A DNA stretch of 64,000 bases, taken from positions 17,170,836 to 17,234,835 of the forward strand of contig NC_088805.1 of assembly GCF_011386835.1 (NCBI RefSeq), read 5' to 3'. The notes under the pieces were generated by a model. The model searched no databases. It saw only the letters and a program-made list of their open reading frames with translations, and had not been told where the DNA came from. Below are positions 49,256 through 59,895 of the stretch, piece after piece. A program made the translations under genes and the position numbers. Source of the DNA: Chrysemys picta bellii. Lineage: Eukaryota > Chordata > Testudines > Emydidae. How positions within the stretch are numbered: position 1 is the first letter of the stretch; the number at the start of each line of letters is the position of its first letter.

Positions 49256-51046
49256 GTGACGTGCAGCTTTCTGTGCTCTTATGAAGTTGCACTCTGTATG
49301 ATGTGCCTCAAGCAAGCCTCCCTGGGGATTGTAAGGAAGAGGGAACCAGCTGGTGCAACCAGTGGGATGGAGCTATTGTATTGCTTGGCTCTCTTGTTCT
49401 TGAGGTGCCAGAATTTCTCTGTTTTGTCGTCTGCATCTAATGCTGAGTCCTTCCTATCAACGGCACACTAAGTATCCTCTAGCAACGCGTGAAGGATCCT
49501 TATTCTGCAGCATTAATTATATCCAGGTACATCCTGCGAACAAGAGTAAAGAAGCCATTCTGCTGAGCTGCAAGGTTCTTCCAATGTTCTGCTCTGACCA
49601 GTGCCTTTCTGCACACTGGACATGAAGCTTTTGACTGTTCTCCCTGCTTGAGAACATGGTTTGAGTCCACCTCTCCCATCTCACCAAATATGGAAGTGAA
49701 GCCTCCACCCACTTCAAAGCCTGCTGTGAGCCTGTCTCACTAGCTATTCCCTTAGCTTCTCTTTCCACTTGGCACTGTGGTCAAAGTGGGGTGAGAGTGC
49801 AGATACCAAGTGCTCTGGCTTCAGCTCCCTTGATGCTTGGATGGTGGTGTTGGCAGCAAAGCGAGTGGTCTGAGCTGCTCAGCCCTGCAGCCAGCCGAGC
49901 ATTATGGGCTCTTACAAACAACGTTCTTGGTGTTGCTCGTCCATTGCTGACGAGAGGCCTGTGATCAGAGCTGAATGCCCATGTTTTACTGCCTTCAGAA
50001 CGGCATCCAGACAGTGACAGCACTGGCAGCCCGTCTATGTTTCCACTAGGCAGATCAGGGAGGCTTGATCTCATTAGCTAAGGCTCAGGCAAGAGGCCTA
50101 CTACAAGGAGTTGGCACAGGGTGACACTTGCCTTCAGAAGAGCTGCTCCTGTGTGCTGAAGAAAGCTGTGCTGTTTGGTTCTCTCTCCATCTTGTGGCAC
50201 CAGCGAGCTCGGCTGACATCACGAATTACTTTGGTTTGGCTGTGAGTCGAGACTTTGCTGAGAATATCAGGCTCACGCCCAAAGGGGCTTTTACAGGGAT
50301 CCGTAAGTTGTGCTCAGTTGTAGACCCTGGAGAGAGGACCCTCTGCCCTACACTGACCATGATGGAGAAGGTTGACCATTGCCTCTGCTCCATGCTTTGG
50401 TGTGCAGTGGGGGAGATGCGCTGGGTTCTTCCCATGGCAGCTGAAACCAGGCCTGGATTGTGCAGTCTTAGCCAAGGACAGAATCTGTCCCACGACTTGT
50501 GTGCTAAACTATGTAATTTTGTCTTCGTTCATTCTGCTGCAGTTTCCTTTCCCCATTTGTCCTGTTAACGCCTTGCTGTTCACTGGAGCACTCGTGTTCT
50601 GCTTGTCTGAGCTGTGGTCTTCAGTTTTGCCAGCTAACCCAAGCCAAAGCTGTGCATTCCCTTCTCTCCAGGGTATAATTTTAGGTTGGGCGGCTATGTG
50701 ACGGCATAGCCCATGTCTGTTTTTAATTAAAGGGACCGCGTCGTGGTCAGTACAGCCAAATCGGAGTCTCCTCTTTGTCCCATATGTGCTTGCAAAGTGC
50801 ATAGAGGAGGAAATTCACCTCTGTCCAGGGAGCCCTCACTAGACGTATATGCCACTTACAACCTATTTAGGGGGTTTACATAGTGCAAGGCCCTTGTACT
50901 CTGGCCTGCTGCCCAGGGGGGAATTTTACCCATCATTCTTTGTGTTTATACCTTAAACAAATTCTTTCAACGCTTTGTCTCCCCTACGGTAGTCCAGCGT
51001 TCGCTCTGCAGCCTGGCATTTATCCTAATAAGGAGAAAACAATATA

Positions 51047-51234
51047 CACCTCTACCTCGTTATAACGCGACCCCATACCACACGAATTCGGATAGAACGC
51101 GGTAAAGCAGCGCTCCGGGGGAGCGGGTCTGCACAGTCTGGCAGATCAAAGCAAGCTTGAGATAACGTGGTTTCACCTATAACGCGTTAAGATTTTTTGG
51201 CTCCCGAGGACAGCGTTATATCGAGGTAGAGGTG
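51047..51234. mobile_element. 188-bp Tc1/mariner-type MITE with TA duplication
   Basis: The ends cacctctacctcgttataac and gttatatcgaggtagaggtg are inverted repeats with one mismatch over 20 bases, flanked by TA on both sides. Internal acgcggtaaagcagcgctcc and cctataacgcgtta repeat the end motif. No coding capacity. Confidence 0.88.
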
Positions 51235-51574
51235 TATTACCAATTACCCAGCACCTTATACACCTGCCCCAAGCAGCTTGCAATCTAAACAAGACAGGCC
51301 AAGAGACACAGTGCAGGAGAGGGCGGTGGTGGGGATCGCTGATTATGAGGAGGTGGGAGGACGATGGCTTGATGTTATTCCTTTATTAGTGGGTACACCC
51401 GTGGAAGAGAACCGGAGTTCAGGAAGACCAGACTGTGCCAGGCAATGCTGCTGCAAGTTTCTGTGACCAGGGCAAAGGGCTATATTACAAGAATAACTGA
51501 CACATGAGTTGGAATCCGCTTGGTACCGGAGTTCATACCACGCAGTGTAATGTCACATTCTGTTCCGAGAACAT

Positions 51575-51765
51575 TTGGCAAGAGGCTGCGTGGCCCAGTG
51601 GGTAGAGCGCTGGGCTGGGACTGGAGTCCTGGGGTCTAGGCCCAGCTTTACCGCTGGCCTGACCTTGGCCCAGTCCCTTCCCTTCCCTTCCTGGTCTGTG
51701 TCTCTCCCTCTGGGTTTGTACAGCGTCTGTCAAGCTCAGTTCTAGGCTGTACCATCGTCCAGCTC
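51575..51765 (+). mobile_element. tRNA-headed MIR-like SINE remnant, sense
   Basis: It has a tRNA-like head (cagtgggtagagcgctgggc, A-box-like; ggggtctaggcccagc), then gaccttggcccagtcccttc and gtttgtacagcgtctgtcaa. Confidence 0.72.
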
Positions 51766-53099
51766 AATCCCAATGATGGTTAAATCGGAGCGAGAGATCA
51801 AGAAGTGGAGAGGCACAGGCCAGGTGAGAGGACAGAGCAGGGAGGAGAGGGGAGAGAGAGACCAAGTCCAGGAGCTGTTGGAAGAAAAGAGGGCCCTGGA
51901 TCCTGAAATGACCCTATGTCCCTGCTGAGCTCCTGTCTAAAGGCTACTGACCCCAGAGAGCTGAGATAGAATGTGGTGTTCCTCCCCTTGTCAGAATCGT
52001 CATGCATCTGACTTCTGATTTGTGGGGCCGGGTGAGCTTTACCATGGTGACGGAGTGAGGGGTTTAGAAGGGCACCAGCAGGGTAAGGCTGGGCTTTGAT
52101 GGGCCTCTGCAAGTTTCCACCTGGAACCCTGGGAATTCCAGTCAGTGTGGCTGAACCCAGCTCAACGACCATCTCGGGCTAACGGGTGGGTCTGTAGACG
52201 GGCGTGTTTGAAAAGCACAAAACATGCCTGTTTCTTTGCCCCGTAATTTCTGGTTTGGTGGCTGTGCCAGATCAGGAGCCAGGATGACGTCCCTTAAAAC
52301 TGCAGAAAGAGGCTGGGTTTGTGACCGGTAGCCACTCTCCCTACAGCATTTTTCAATACTGTCGCTCAAACCCTGCAGCTTTAAGAGGCACATTGTAGCC
52401 AAAACCTGCCCCTCTGCGTTTCCCTTTTCCTCTGTTCTCCTTTGCATTCCAAGGCGCGTCCTCCTAGCTGGGATTCCACTCTGGACGCTGTTCCAGATAA
52501 TGCTGGGTGCAATTTAATGCCCTTTCATGATGCAGTAGCTCCTTGTTTTTGTCAGCACGCCTCCTTGGGCTTACTGGCCGCAAAGTGGCTTAGTTGCAAC
52601 CCACCAGTGTTGCTTCCCAGCTAGGAAAAATGCTCCAATCACATTCATGATTCTGCTGCACCAATCTATGCCTGCCACACCAGTTCCTGCTAAAACCGGC
52701 ACTCCTGGTTGGTGGTCTATGGTGGGGGGGCGGGGAGGGGGTCTTCAGACCATGGTCTGCCAAGCAGGGACGGGCGAGTGGTCCAAGAGGGGACGATTTG
52801 CTTACAAAGTGGTTGACAGAATGGAAGAGTTGGAGAAACCCCTGGGTTAGAGGGAAGACGGTGAGGCAACGGCTCCTCCTGTGGCCTGGGCCCGGGCCGT
52901 TGCCTCGGCGGCTCAGTGTACAGGTTTCTTGTGCAGAAAGCTGTGGGAATGTTCTCGCTCTTCACCTGCGAACGAGCGCCAGGCTCTAGCTGTGGAATCC
53001 TCCATTCAGTAGTGGGGGGGGAGGGGGGGGGGAATCTTGCCTTCAGGAGAGAGCTGCGGCCTTCTGATTAGCGACGGTACCATGTGAGTGAATTACAAT

Positions 53100-53190
53100 C
53101 GGTGGGCCTGATTCTGAGAGGGGCTGAGCCCCCATAGCACCACACAGCAGTTGTAGTGGTTTAACACATCTCAGGATCAGGCTGTTTGGC
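53100..53190. repeat. Short palindromic repeat (CCTGATTCTGAGA type)
   Basis: The sequence gggcctgattctgagagggg is answered by catctcaggatcaggc about 60 bases on. Confidence 0.6.
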
Positions 53191-53494
53191 TGCCAGAGCT
53201 CAGCACTGGTAGGGAGCAAAACACAGCGGCTGGAATTGGCACAAGCTGTTGGCAGGGAGGCTCAGGGGAGGGTTACTCACGTGTGACGACAGCTGCTGTA
53301 CGGAGGGAGTTTTCCTGCTCTGGGAATGTTTCCCAGCTCTCCTCCCCTCCCCCTTTGGAACAACCATAATATCTCTTTGTAACTCCCTTAACGACGGGTT
53401 TGCTGTGCTTCTGCATCCTCTGCCTCCCTCTATTGTCCATCCCTCCGTCTCTCCCTATTGCAACAATAAAGATCCAATGAATTCAGTTTCTTCT

Positions 53495-53690
53495 CTGGGG
53501 AAGGGGCGGTTCCATCGGCTGAAGCCCTGCTGTGCCCATGGGCCAGTCGCTTCCCTGCTCTGTGCCTCAGTTGCCCAATCTGTGAAATGGGAATAAGGAT
53601 GTTCACTTTTGTGCTTTGAGATCCAGGGGTGGGAAGCGCCATGCACATGCTAGGTAGTATTCCTTGAGCCCAGGAGAGCCAGCTGAAGCT
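53495..53690 (+). mobile_element. MIR-like SINE remnant, sense
   Basis: It shows catgggccagtcgcttccct, ctctgtgcctcagttgccca and atctgtgaaatgggaataag, then a tail with agcgccatgcacatgctagg. Confidence 0.75.
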
Positions 53691-55745
53691 GTTTCCGCAG
53701 GGGAGGGGCTGGAATGCCAGTTAGGACTGAGAGAGAGAGACTGGCACGGGGCTGTGTAATCGGGTTGCAGCTTCAGGGACGGGAACATGGGGGAGAGCAA
53801 GATCAGATGACCTTCGACGACGACGACTCAATGCCTCTGCTAATGCACTTCAGCTATGGAACGTTACTGCCAAATATTCCAGAGGAGAGATCAGAAGTGA
53901 CACTCTGGAGCGATGGAGCTGAGCGGGGAGCAGAGCTGATAACACGTTCTTCTCCCCGGCAGCTGGAATGGAGTTGTGTTCCTCTGCAGCTGAGGCTGAA
54001 ATCTCCTGCCCTCCTACACCCATCCACCTTGTTGGCTCATTAGGATAGCACTAGCAGGGGGAGTTTTTTAAAACAACAGCACTGAGGCATTTGATTGGAA
54101 AGAGAATGAACCACGCTGGAAAAAGGAATAAGAAGCAAAAGTTAGGGAACTTGCAACCGACCGAATCCTCCCCCTGTGTCTTTAAATAACACTCAGAGCC
54201 TGGTCTCAAGCGACAGCGAAGGGTCAAAAATCCAAACTCAGCCTTGACTCGCATCTGGGTAAACTCCCTTTTCCCTCCCTGAAGAACAAACAAGTGAAGC
54301 ACAGTGGGGCCTTTTTTAGCACCAGTGTGCGGGCTCAGGCTGAGATGAAGCCCTGGACTCTCAGCCCTCGCTCCGAACTTCAGGGGCTGTAATATACGCA
54401 TCGGTGGCAGATTCCACTGTGGTTAGTTTGAATGCAGCGGTCGTTATTAGGGGCCTGTCGTGTGCGGTGGGAGCGTCCGCGTCACAGCCGGGGCTGTCAC
54501 AGCTCGACGGTTAGAGGGGCTGCGGTTCACCAGATTGCAAATCCAGCCAGCCCCCCTGATTCCCTCCCGCCCCCCACAAGAGGCCTCAGAGGTGGGGCTG
54601 CAGTTGAAGGAGGTATTGTACGTATATGTAACATCATTCCCCTGTGTTGGGAACCAATCCTGGTGCTCCTTAACAATCCTGCCTTGGCTCACTTTGCAAC
54701 GCTCTGTATTTATTGAGTATTTTTCATGCCACTAGTCACTCGGTGACCTGTGAACACAGCAAGGCGTTGCACCTGTAAAGCCCTGTCTATCTGAGGGGCT
54801 TGGAGCACTTTATACAGTGGCCAGGGGCACTGCCAGCCAATAGGGAACTGTCTGGGAAATGGGTCCTCCAGGAATCAGGCCTGGGTGAGGATGAGATGTA
54901 AGCAGCATCCATCCACCCATCACCCTGTAGATGGTTTGAGCCAGCTGTAGGCCACCTGGGCACTCGTTGTTTTGATGCATCTCTAGGAATAAGGCTCCAT
55001 CAGAGGGAAGGATGGGAAACCGGCATGACATTTTGGGGCTGTTTCAGACCAATGTTGCCTAGACACATTTTTTTCCCTCCTTTTCCAGGTTCATCCGTCT
55101 GGGTCAGGTTGGTAGGACTTGCATTCGCTTTCCCAGGGCTTGCAGGGTGTCTAGCCTGATTCCTCTTGCTTCCTCCTCTGCCTGTGTTTCTGTATCAGAT
55201 GAGGCCTCTGAGAGCATGTTCTCCAACTCCTCCCTGCTTTGATATTAACCCCTTAGGCGTCAAGCCATTGGCTGCTCTGTGGAGGACCCTCAGAGAGACA
55301 GCTCAGTAGAATTTACAGCAACCAGGGCTCCTGCTAATAGCAGTGTACGGAGCACACGGGTGGGGCCCCGGATTGCAAGTGCTTATGTGACAGTTGCCCT
55401 CTGGGCTGACACGCTGGGGTTTGAACTGGGGGGACCTCCACAGCTAAAAGCATGAGCTGAAACCAGCCTGAGCTAAAGAGTCAAGGCCTTGGAGCCACTC
55501 GTATCCTCTGTGTATTGGCATCGAGGGGGACTTGTAACACGCAGTCCCCAGTGCGGAACACTGGGCATACTCAGCGGGAGCCTTCCCCATCAATGATCCC
55601 CAGCATGAGAACTGGAGTGTAACGGGGTGACGTGGGAGGAGGGGACTGTGACAAGGAACTTTCTTCTGTGGGCCCATCCTGGAACACACTCCGAGGCCAT
55701 GGCGTTGAGCGGGGTACAGCAAGGAGGAGGTTCGCCCCGCACCAC
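53691..55745. other. Intronic stretch without recognisable gene
   Basis: I recognise no coding exon or clear repeat. A small SINE-tail-like fragment (gcacctgtaaagccctgtct) lies near 54770. Confidence 0.45.
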
Positions 55746-56088
55746 CAGTGTTGGCATCTCTTGCAATTGTATCACAACTCTCGTGATAGTTGATGTATTT
55801 CTGAAAGCCCCAACTCCTGGAGAGGAATCTCAGCATTCTTTTTTTTTTAAAGTAAGTTTCTACCCCTTGTGGTGGCAGAGAAGAGCCTGAAAACATGGCC
55901 CGAGTGCCCTCTGAAGGTTTCCAACTCAGACCATAAACAAAAACAACCCCCGTATAGATTATTTAAAAAAAACAAGCAAAAATCCTGCATTGTTGGTTAG
56001 CTTAAAAAATCAAGAAATTGGCTTATCTCTTGATGTTGGGGGAGGGGACTAACACATGATTTTTGAATGATTGGGCTTGGCAATACTG
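55746..56088. mobile_element. MITE, GTTGCCAACTCT type, copy 2
   Basis: The left end cagtgttggcatctcttgca and right end gattgggcttggcaatactg are imperfect inverted repeats. Internal blocks (gccccaactcctggagagga, gaaaacatggcccgagtgcc, gcttaaaaaatcaagaaatt) match the copy at 18411-18701 in the same order. Confidence 0.75.
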
Positions 56089-56675
56089 TTTCCTGTCCCT
56101 CCCCTCCCCCAGTTTTTTGTACCTCCATCCAAACTTAAGTGACCTCCCTAGGGTCCAGCAAAGGTCACTGGCCCAATAGAGGTGGGTCGGTAACTAAAGG
56201 TCAAACAAAACTATGCTAGTGACTGGAGATGGGCAAATCCGGAGCAGTTTGGCTCTGGGGTGTGGTCTGAACCCACGTCTCCTGGAAGCTTTGTGGACCC
56301 TGTAAACCTTCAGACACAGGATTGCCTCTTGTCGGGGGTGCGCAGGGCACGTTTCACCTTTGCTCAGTTCCACCAGTCAGCGTATCTAAGCAAGACACCA
56401 AATGAAGAGTCCAATTGAAAAACTGGTTTTGGCTTCCGGGCTGGGGCTGTGTTTGCTTAAAGCGCCCTGTGGGGCCATCCTCGTGTGAACGAAACTGGCC
56501 TGGGCTATTGTGAGTGCTCTCTGCCCCTCCCCCCCACCCCCGTCGCTGTCACTTTGGTCCTATTCTTGTTCGCACGCCCCATCTGCAGGCCAGGCAGCCG
56601 CAGCAGCACAGGAAATTCCAACCCGCTGGCTGTCATGGGAGCTCTCTCCCTTGCAGAGGGGCTGGGCTGTGCGTG

Positions 56676-56676
<1 letters not shown>

Positions 56677-56717
<41 letters not shown>

Positions 56718-56722
56718 CGCGC
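56677..56722. repeat. TG/CG dinucleotide microsatellite upstream of exon 1b
   Basis: An alternating purine-pyrimidine run (tgtgtg, ending gcgtgcgcgc) of about 45 bases, ending about 130 bases before the exon 1b start codon. Confidence 0.9.
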
Positions 56723-56774
56723 AGGCGGGGGGTGGCTGCCTTATGGATTTGTTCAAGGCTGGGAGTGAACACAT

Positions 56775-56804
56775 GGGTGGTGGTGGTGGTGGTTGTTGTT
56801 GTTG
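56775..56804. repeat. GGT/TTG trinucleotide microsatellite beside exon 1b
   Basis: Five or six GGT units run directly into four TTG units. The run ends 45 bases before the exon 1b ATG, so it may lie in the leader. Confidence 0.85.
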
Positions 56805-56849
56805 CGTTTCTTTGGCCCACGGCGGCTCTCAGACTCGCCTGCCGGGGTT

Positions 56850-56939
56850 ATGGATTCAATCATTATTCAGGAGCTGTTAGCGGAGCGGCTGCTTTCTCCC
56901 CGGACGCAGGCCCAGAGAAGCCACCCGGTCAAGCTGAAG
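56850..56939 (+). CDS. SEPTIN5: SEPTIN5 alternative first exon 1b, coding part (isoform starting MDS)
   Basis: The frame starts at ATG 56850 (G at -3 and G at +4) and encodes 30 residues that begin MDS, contain LLSPRTQAQR and end KLK. It then meets a donor (AAG|gtacag at 56937-56945). From memory, the alternative human septin-5 isoform begins MDS, contains the same LLSPRTQAQR and ends RLK before DIDKQYVGF. The first 14 or so residues diverge and the turtle copy has a few extra residues before the donor. The exon ends in phase 0, exactly like the exon 1a plus microexon route, so both can use one common acceptor. Its own promoter must lie just upstream, about 42.6 kb from promoter 1a. The in-frame open stretch continues upstream and past the donor, but that is not evidence of coding. 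The transcription start cannot be placed. Confidence 0.85.
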
Positions 56940-59028
56940 GTACAGGGTGTATTTATAGCAGTGTGTGGTGGGGGAATGCTGCCCGAGGAGAAGGGTTTAA
57001 CTGTGGAAGGGACCTCTGAGGGCAGGGGAGCGGAAAGACGCTGGGAAGGGGAAGAGTCAGGAAGCAGACAGTAGGACTGGGTTGGATGTGAGGGGCTGCA
57101 GCGAGGTGTCGGACAGCTGGGAGACACATGGCAGAGTAGTGTTGTGTGTTATTTCCTGCAGTGACTGCCCATCTGAGGAGGAAGGGGGAGGGGTGGGTGT
57201 GTACGTGTACATACTGCCTGGTTTGTGTTACCATGTTAACGTTGCATTTCACCAACCAGCTTTTTTTCTTGCTGTTGTTCCGGGCTGGTGACCGTGTCTC
57301 GAGTTCACCCACACACGGTGCTGCTAGGTCTGGCCTGGGAAGGGGGTGTGAGGGGAGCAGGCCATGGGAGCTGCGGTTTTTGATCCAGGCAGTTGCTTTT
57401 GCCTCTTGTCTGCTCCAGTTTCTGAAAAGGGAAGGGGAGTACAGGTCCGTCGCTGTACGCTCGCTGCCCTGGCAGAGACGTGGTGTCACATATCCCCTGT
57501 ACGGAGCGCTGTGTTTATCTGGCCATCGGGAGGGGCACTGACCAACCTGGTTGGAGCACTCTCGGCACCACTCAGAGGCCAGGACAATGTGTATGGGGCA
57601 GCATCCGCTGCGAGCCGGGGTGCAGGCAGGGGAGCTGTGAACATCCTGGCTTGGGATGGATCATTTCCTGCCGTCTGGCATCTGGCTGATTTTCACCATC
57701 GTACGGCCTTTAACTAGTCACTAGGTCTAACTAAACCCACTGGGTCAAATTGATCCCGAGGGTGATCACTGGGTTAGTGATCCCGTTGTGTGAAACGCAG
57801 GTCTGCCAGTGTAGGGGGGTCGGTTGTAAAGGAGACGGGGAGAAGCCAGTGTGTGCGCATTTCAAACTGCTCACGCAGCACCATTGTGCCACACACCTTA
57901 AATTCCAGCGTACATACGTAGACGGCCCCTGGCCGAGTGCCACAACAGTACGAGGGATTTCTTCCCTTTACCAGACACCCAAGTGCCAGCACTCCTAACA
58001 GAAGGGTAGGGTGTGAACTGGATAGATCTCAGCCTGCTGTTACCGTCTGTACCCTTTGTGCACCATCAGCACTCGATAGGGCTGACTGCGGAGTATGCTA
58101 ATGCTGGGATCTCCCCAAGATACAAGGTATCGTCGTGACCTTCGGCGAACCGGGCAGCATGTCCCGAACTAGAGATTAGACCCGTTTGCTTTGCTGTAAG
58201 CACTTTGGTTTATAAACAGGGCCCCGAAGGTCGGTGATGCCTCTGCTTTCACTCTGGCTGGCGTCAGACGTTGCCTGTGGGGCATAGAATCATAGAAGAT
58301 TAGGGTTGGAAGAGATCTCAGGAGGTCATCTAGTCCAATCCCCTGCTCAAAGCAGGACCAACCCCAACTAAATCATCCCAGCCAGGGCTTTGTCAAGCCA
58401 GGCCTTAAAAAGCTCTAAGGATGGAGATTCTACCACCTCCCTACCTAACCCATTCCAGTGCTTCACCACCCTCCTAGTGAAATAGTTTTTCCTAATATCC
58501 AACCTAGACCTCCCCCACTGCAACTTGAGATCATTGCTCCTTGTTTTATCATCTGCCACCACTGAGAACAGCCGAGCTCCATCCTCTTTGGTACCCCCAT
58601 TCAGGTAGTTGAAGGCTGCTATCAAATCCCCACTCACTTCTCTTCTGCAGACTAAATAAGCCCAGTTCCCTCAGCCTCTCCTTGTAAGTCATGTGCCCCA
58701 GCCCCCTGATCATTTTAGTTGCCCTCTGCTGGACTCTGTAATTTGTCCACATCTCTTCTGTAGTGGGGGCACCAAAACTGGACGCAATACTCCAGGTGTG
58801 GCCTCACCAGTGCTGAATAGAGGGGAATGATCACTTCCCTCAGTCTGCTGGCAATGTTCCTACTAATGCAGCCCAATATGCCGTTGGCTTTCTTGGCAAC
58901 AAGGGCACACTGCTAACTCATATCCAGTTTCTCATCCACTGTAATCCCCGGGTCCTTTTCTGCAGAACTGCCGCTTAGCCAGTCGGTCCCCAGTCTGTAG
59001 CAGTGCATGGGATTCTTCCATCCTAAGT

Positions 59029-59895
59029 TAGGGTTACCATACGTCCGGATTTTCCCGGACTTGTCCGGCTTTCGGGGGCTCAAATCCCCGTCCGGGGGGA
59101 AATCCCCAAAAGCCGGGCATGTCCGGGAAAATCGGGAGGGAGGGAGGGCTCGGCCGGGGCCGGTGCGGGGCCGGGCCCGCGGAGCCGGGGGGCCGGGAGC
59201 CGGTCCGGGGGGTACGCCGGGCCACGGGAGCCGGGGCCGGGAGCCGGGGGGTGCGCCGGGCCCGTGGGGCCGGGAGCCGGGGGGCCGGGAGCCGGTCCGG
59301 GGTCGCGGGGCCGGGAGCTGGTCCGGGGGGTGCGCCGGGCCGCGGGAGCCGGTCCGGGGGGTGCGCCGGGGCTGGGAGCTGGGGAGCCGGGGCCGGGAGC
59401 CGGTCCGGGGTCGCGGGGCCGGGAGCCGGGCCGGGGGGTGCGCCGGGCCGCGGGGCCGGGAGCTGGGGAGCCGGGGCCGGGAGCCGGTCCGGGGTCGCGG
59501 GGCCGGGAGCCGGTCCGGGGGGTGCGCCGGGCCGCGGGGCCGGGCCCGGGGGGTCGGGGTCGCCGGTCCGGGGTCGCGGGGGAGGGGGGGGAGTGCCGGG
59601 CCGCCGGGGGCCAGCAGTGCTGGGCGGGCCGGGGGTGGTCGGCCGGGGGCCGGGGCCGGCACCCCAGGGCCCGAGCCGACCCAGGCTGGAGCCGCCGGGG
59701 GGCCAGCCTGGGCCGCGCCTCCTCCCCCCACACTACCCCTTACCTGCTTCAGGCTTCCCGCGAATCAAATGTTCGCGGGAAGCAGAGGAGGGGGCGGAGA
59801 CTTTGGGGAGGGGGCGGAGTTGGGGCGGGGGCGTGGGCGGGGCCGGGGGCCCGTGGAGTGTCCTCCATTTGGAGGCACAAAATATGGTAACCCTA
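59029..59895. mobile_element. 867-bp GC-rich MITE with internal tandem array, inside CR1
   Basis: The terminal 13 bases are perfect inverted repeats (tagggttaccata and tatggtaacccta). The repeated cctaagt at 59022-59028 and 59896-59902 is the duplicated CR1 target. A second inner palindrome involves tccggattttcccggacttg and catgtccgggaaaatcggga. The interior (59150-59660) is a tandem array. No transposase is present; the long open frames seen here on both strands are due to the stop-poor GC-rich composition. Confidence 0.88.
59150..59660. repeat. GC-rich variable tandem array (gccgggagccggtccgggg)
   Basis: Units built from gggccgggagc, cggtccgggg and tgcgccgggccgcg recur in varying order, with a higher-order unit of roughly 110-120 bases that repeats (tcgcggggccgggagc recurs at about 59303, 59413 and 59493). 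Runs of three to six G at short spacing could form G-quadruplexes. Confidence 0.85.

Larger units (their letters stand above)
14404..56849 (+). other. SEPTIN5: SEPTIN5 intron after the microexon, first part
   Basis: I recognise no further coding exon between the microexon donor and exon 1b. The DNA is a patchwork of old repeats, listed separately, and unclassified sequence. In particular, 14800-15840, 19000-19850, 23020-24020, 24700-26760, 29200-30430, 32000-36090, 36360-39190, 39800-41380, 41530-44750, 49260-51040 and 51770-53090 hold nothing I can assign. GC content rises gradually to the right, which is why many chance open frames appear from 32 kb on. Confidence 0.7.
56560..56849 (+). promoter_or_regulatory. 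SEPTIN5: Presumed promoter and leader of SEPTIN5 exon 1b
   Basis: The 290 bases before ATG 56850 must hold all or part of the leader and core promoter of the alternative isoform, unless exon 1b has an additional upstream non-coding exon. They contain a TG run (56677-56722) and a GGT/TTG run (56775-56804), and no obvious TATA box. GC content is raised but this is not a clear CpG island. The assignment rests on position only. Confidence 0.4.

Noticed and set aside
51590..51660. Possible tRNA gene
   Set aside because: The A- and B-box-like motifs belong to a SINE head; the arms do not fold into a full cloverleaf and a MIR-like body follows.
56510..57019. 169-codon frame overlapping exon 1b
   Set aside because: It reads the TG and GGT repeats as cysteine-valine and valine runs and is out of frame with the conserved septin residues.
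59150..59660. CRISPR-like regular repeat
   Set aside because: Units are contiguous and variable without unique spacers, and the context is a vertebrate transposon.
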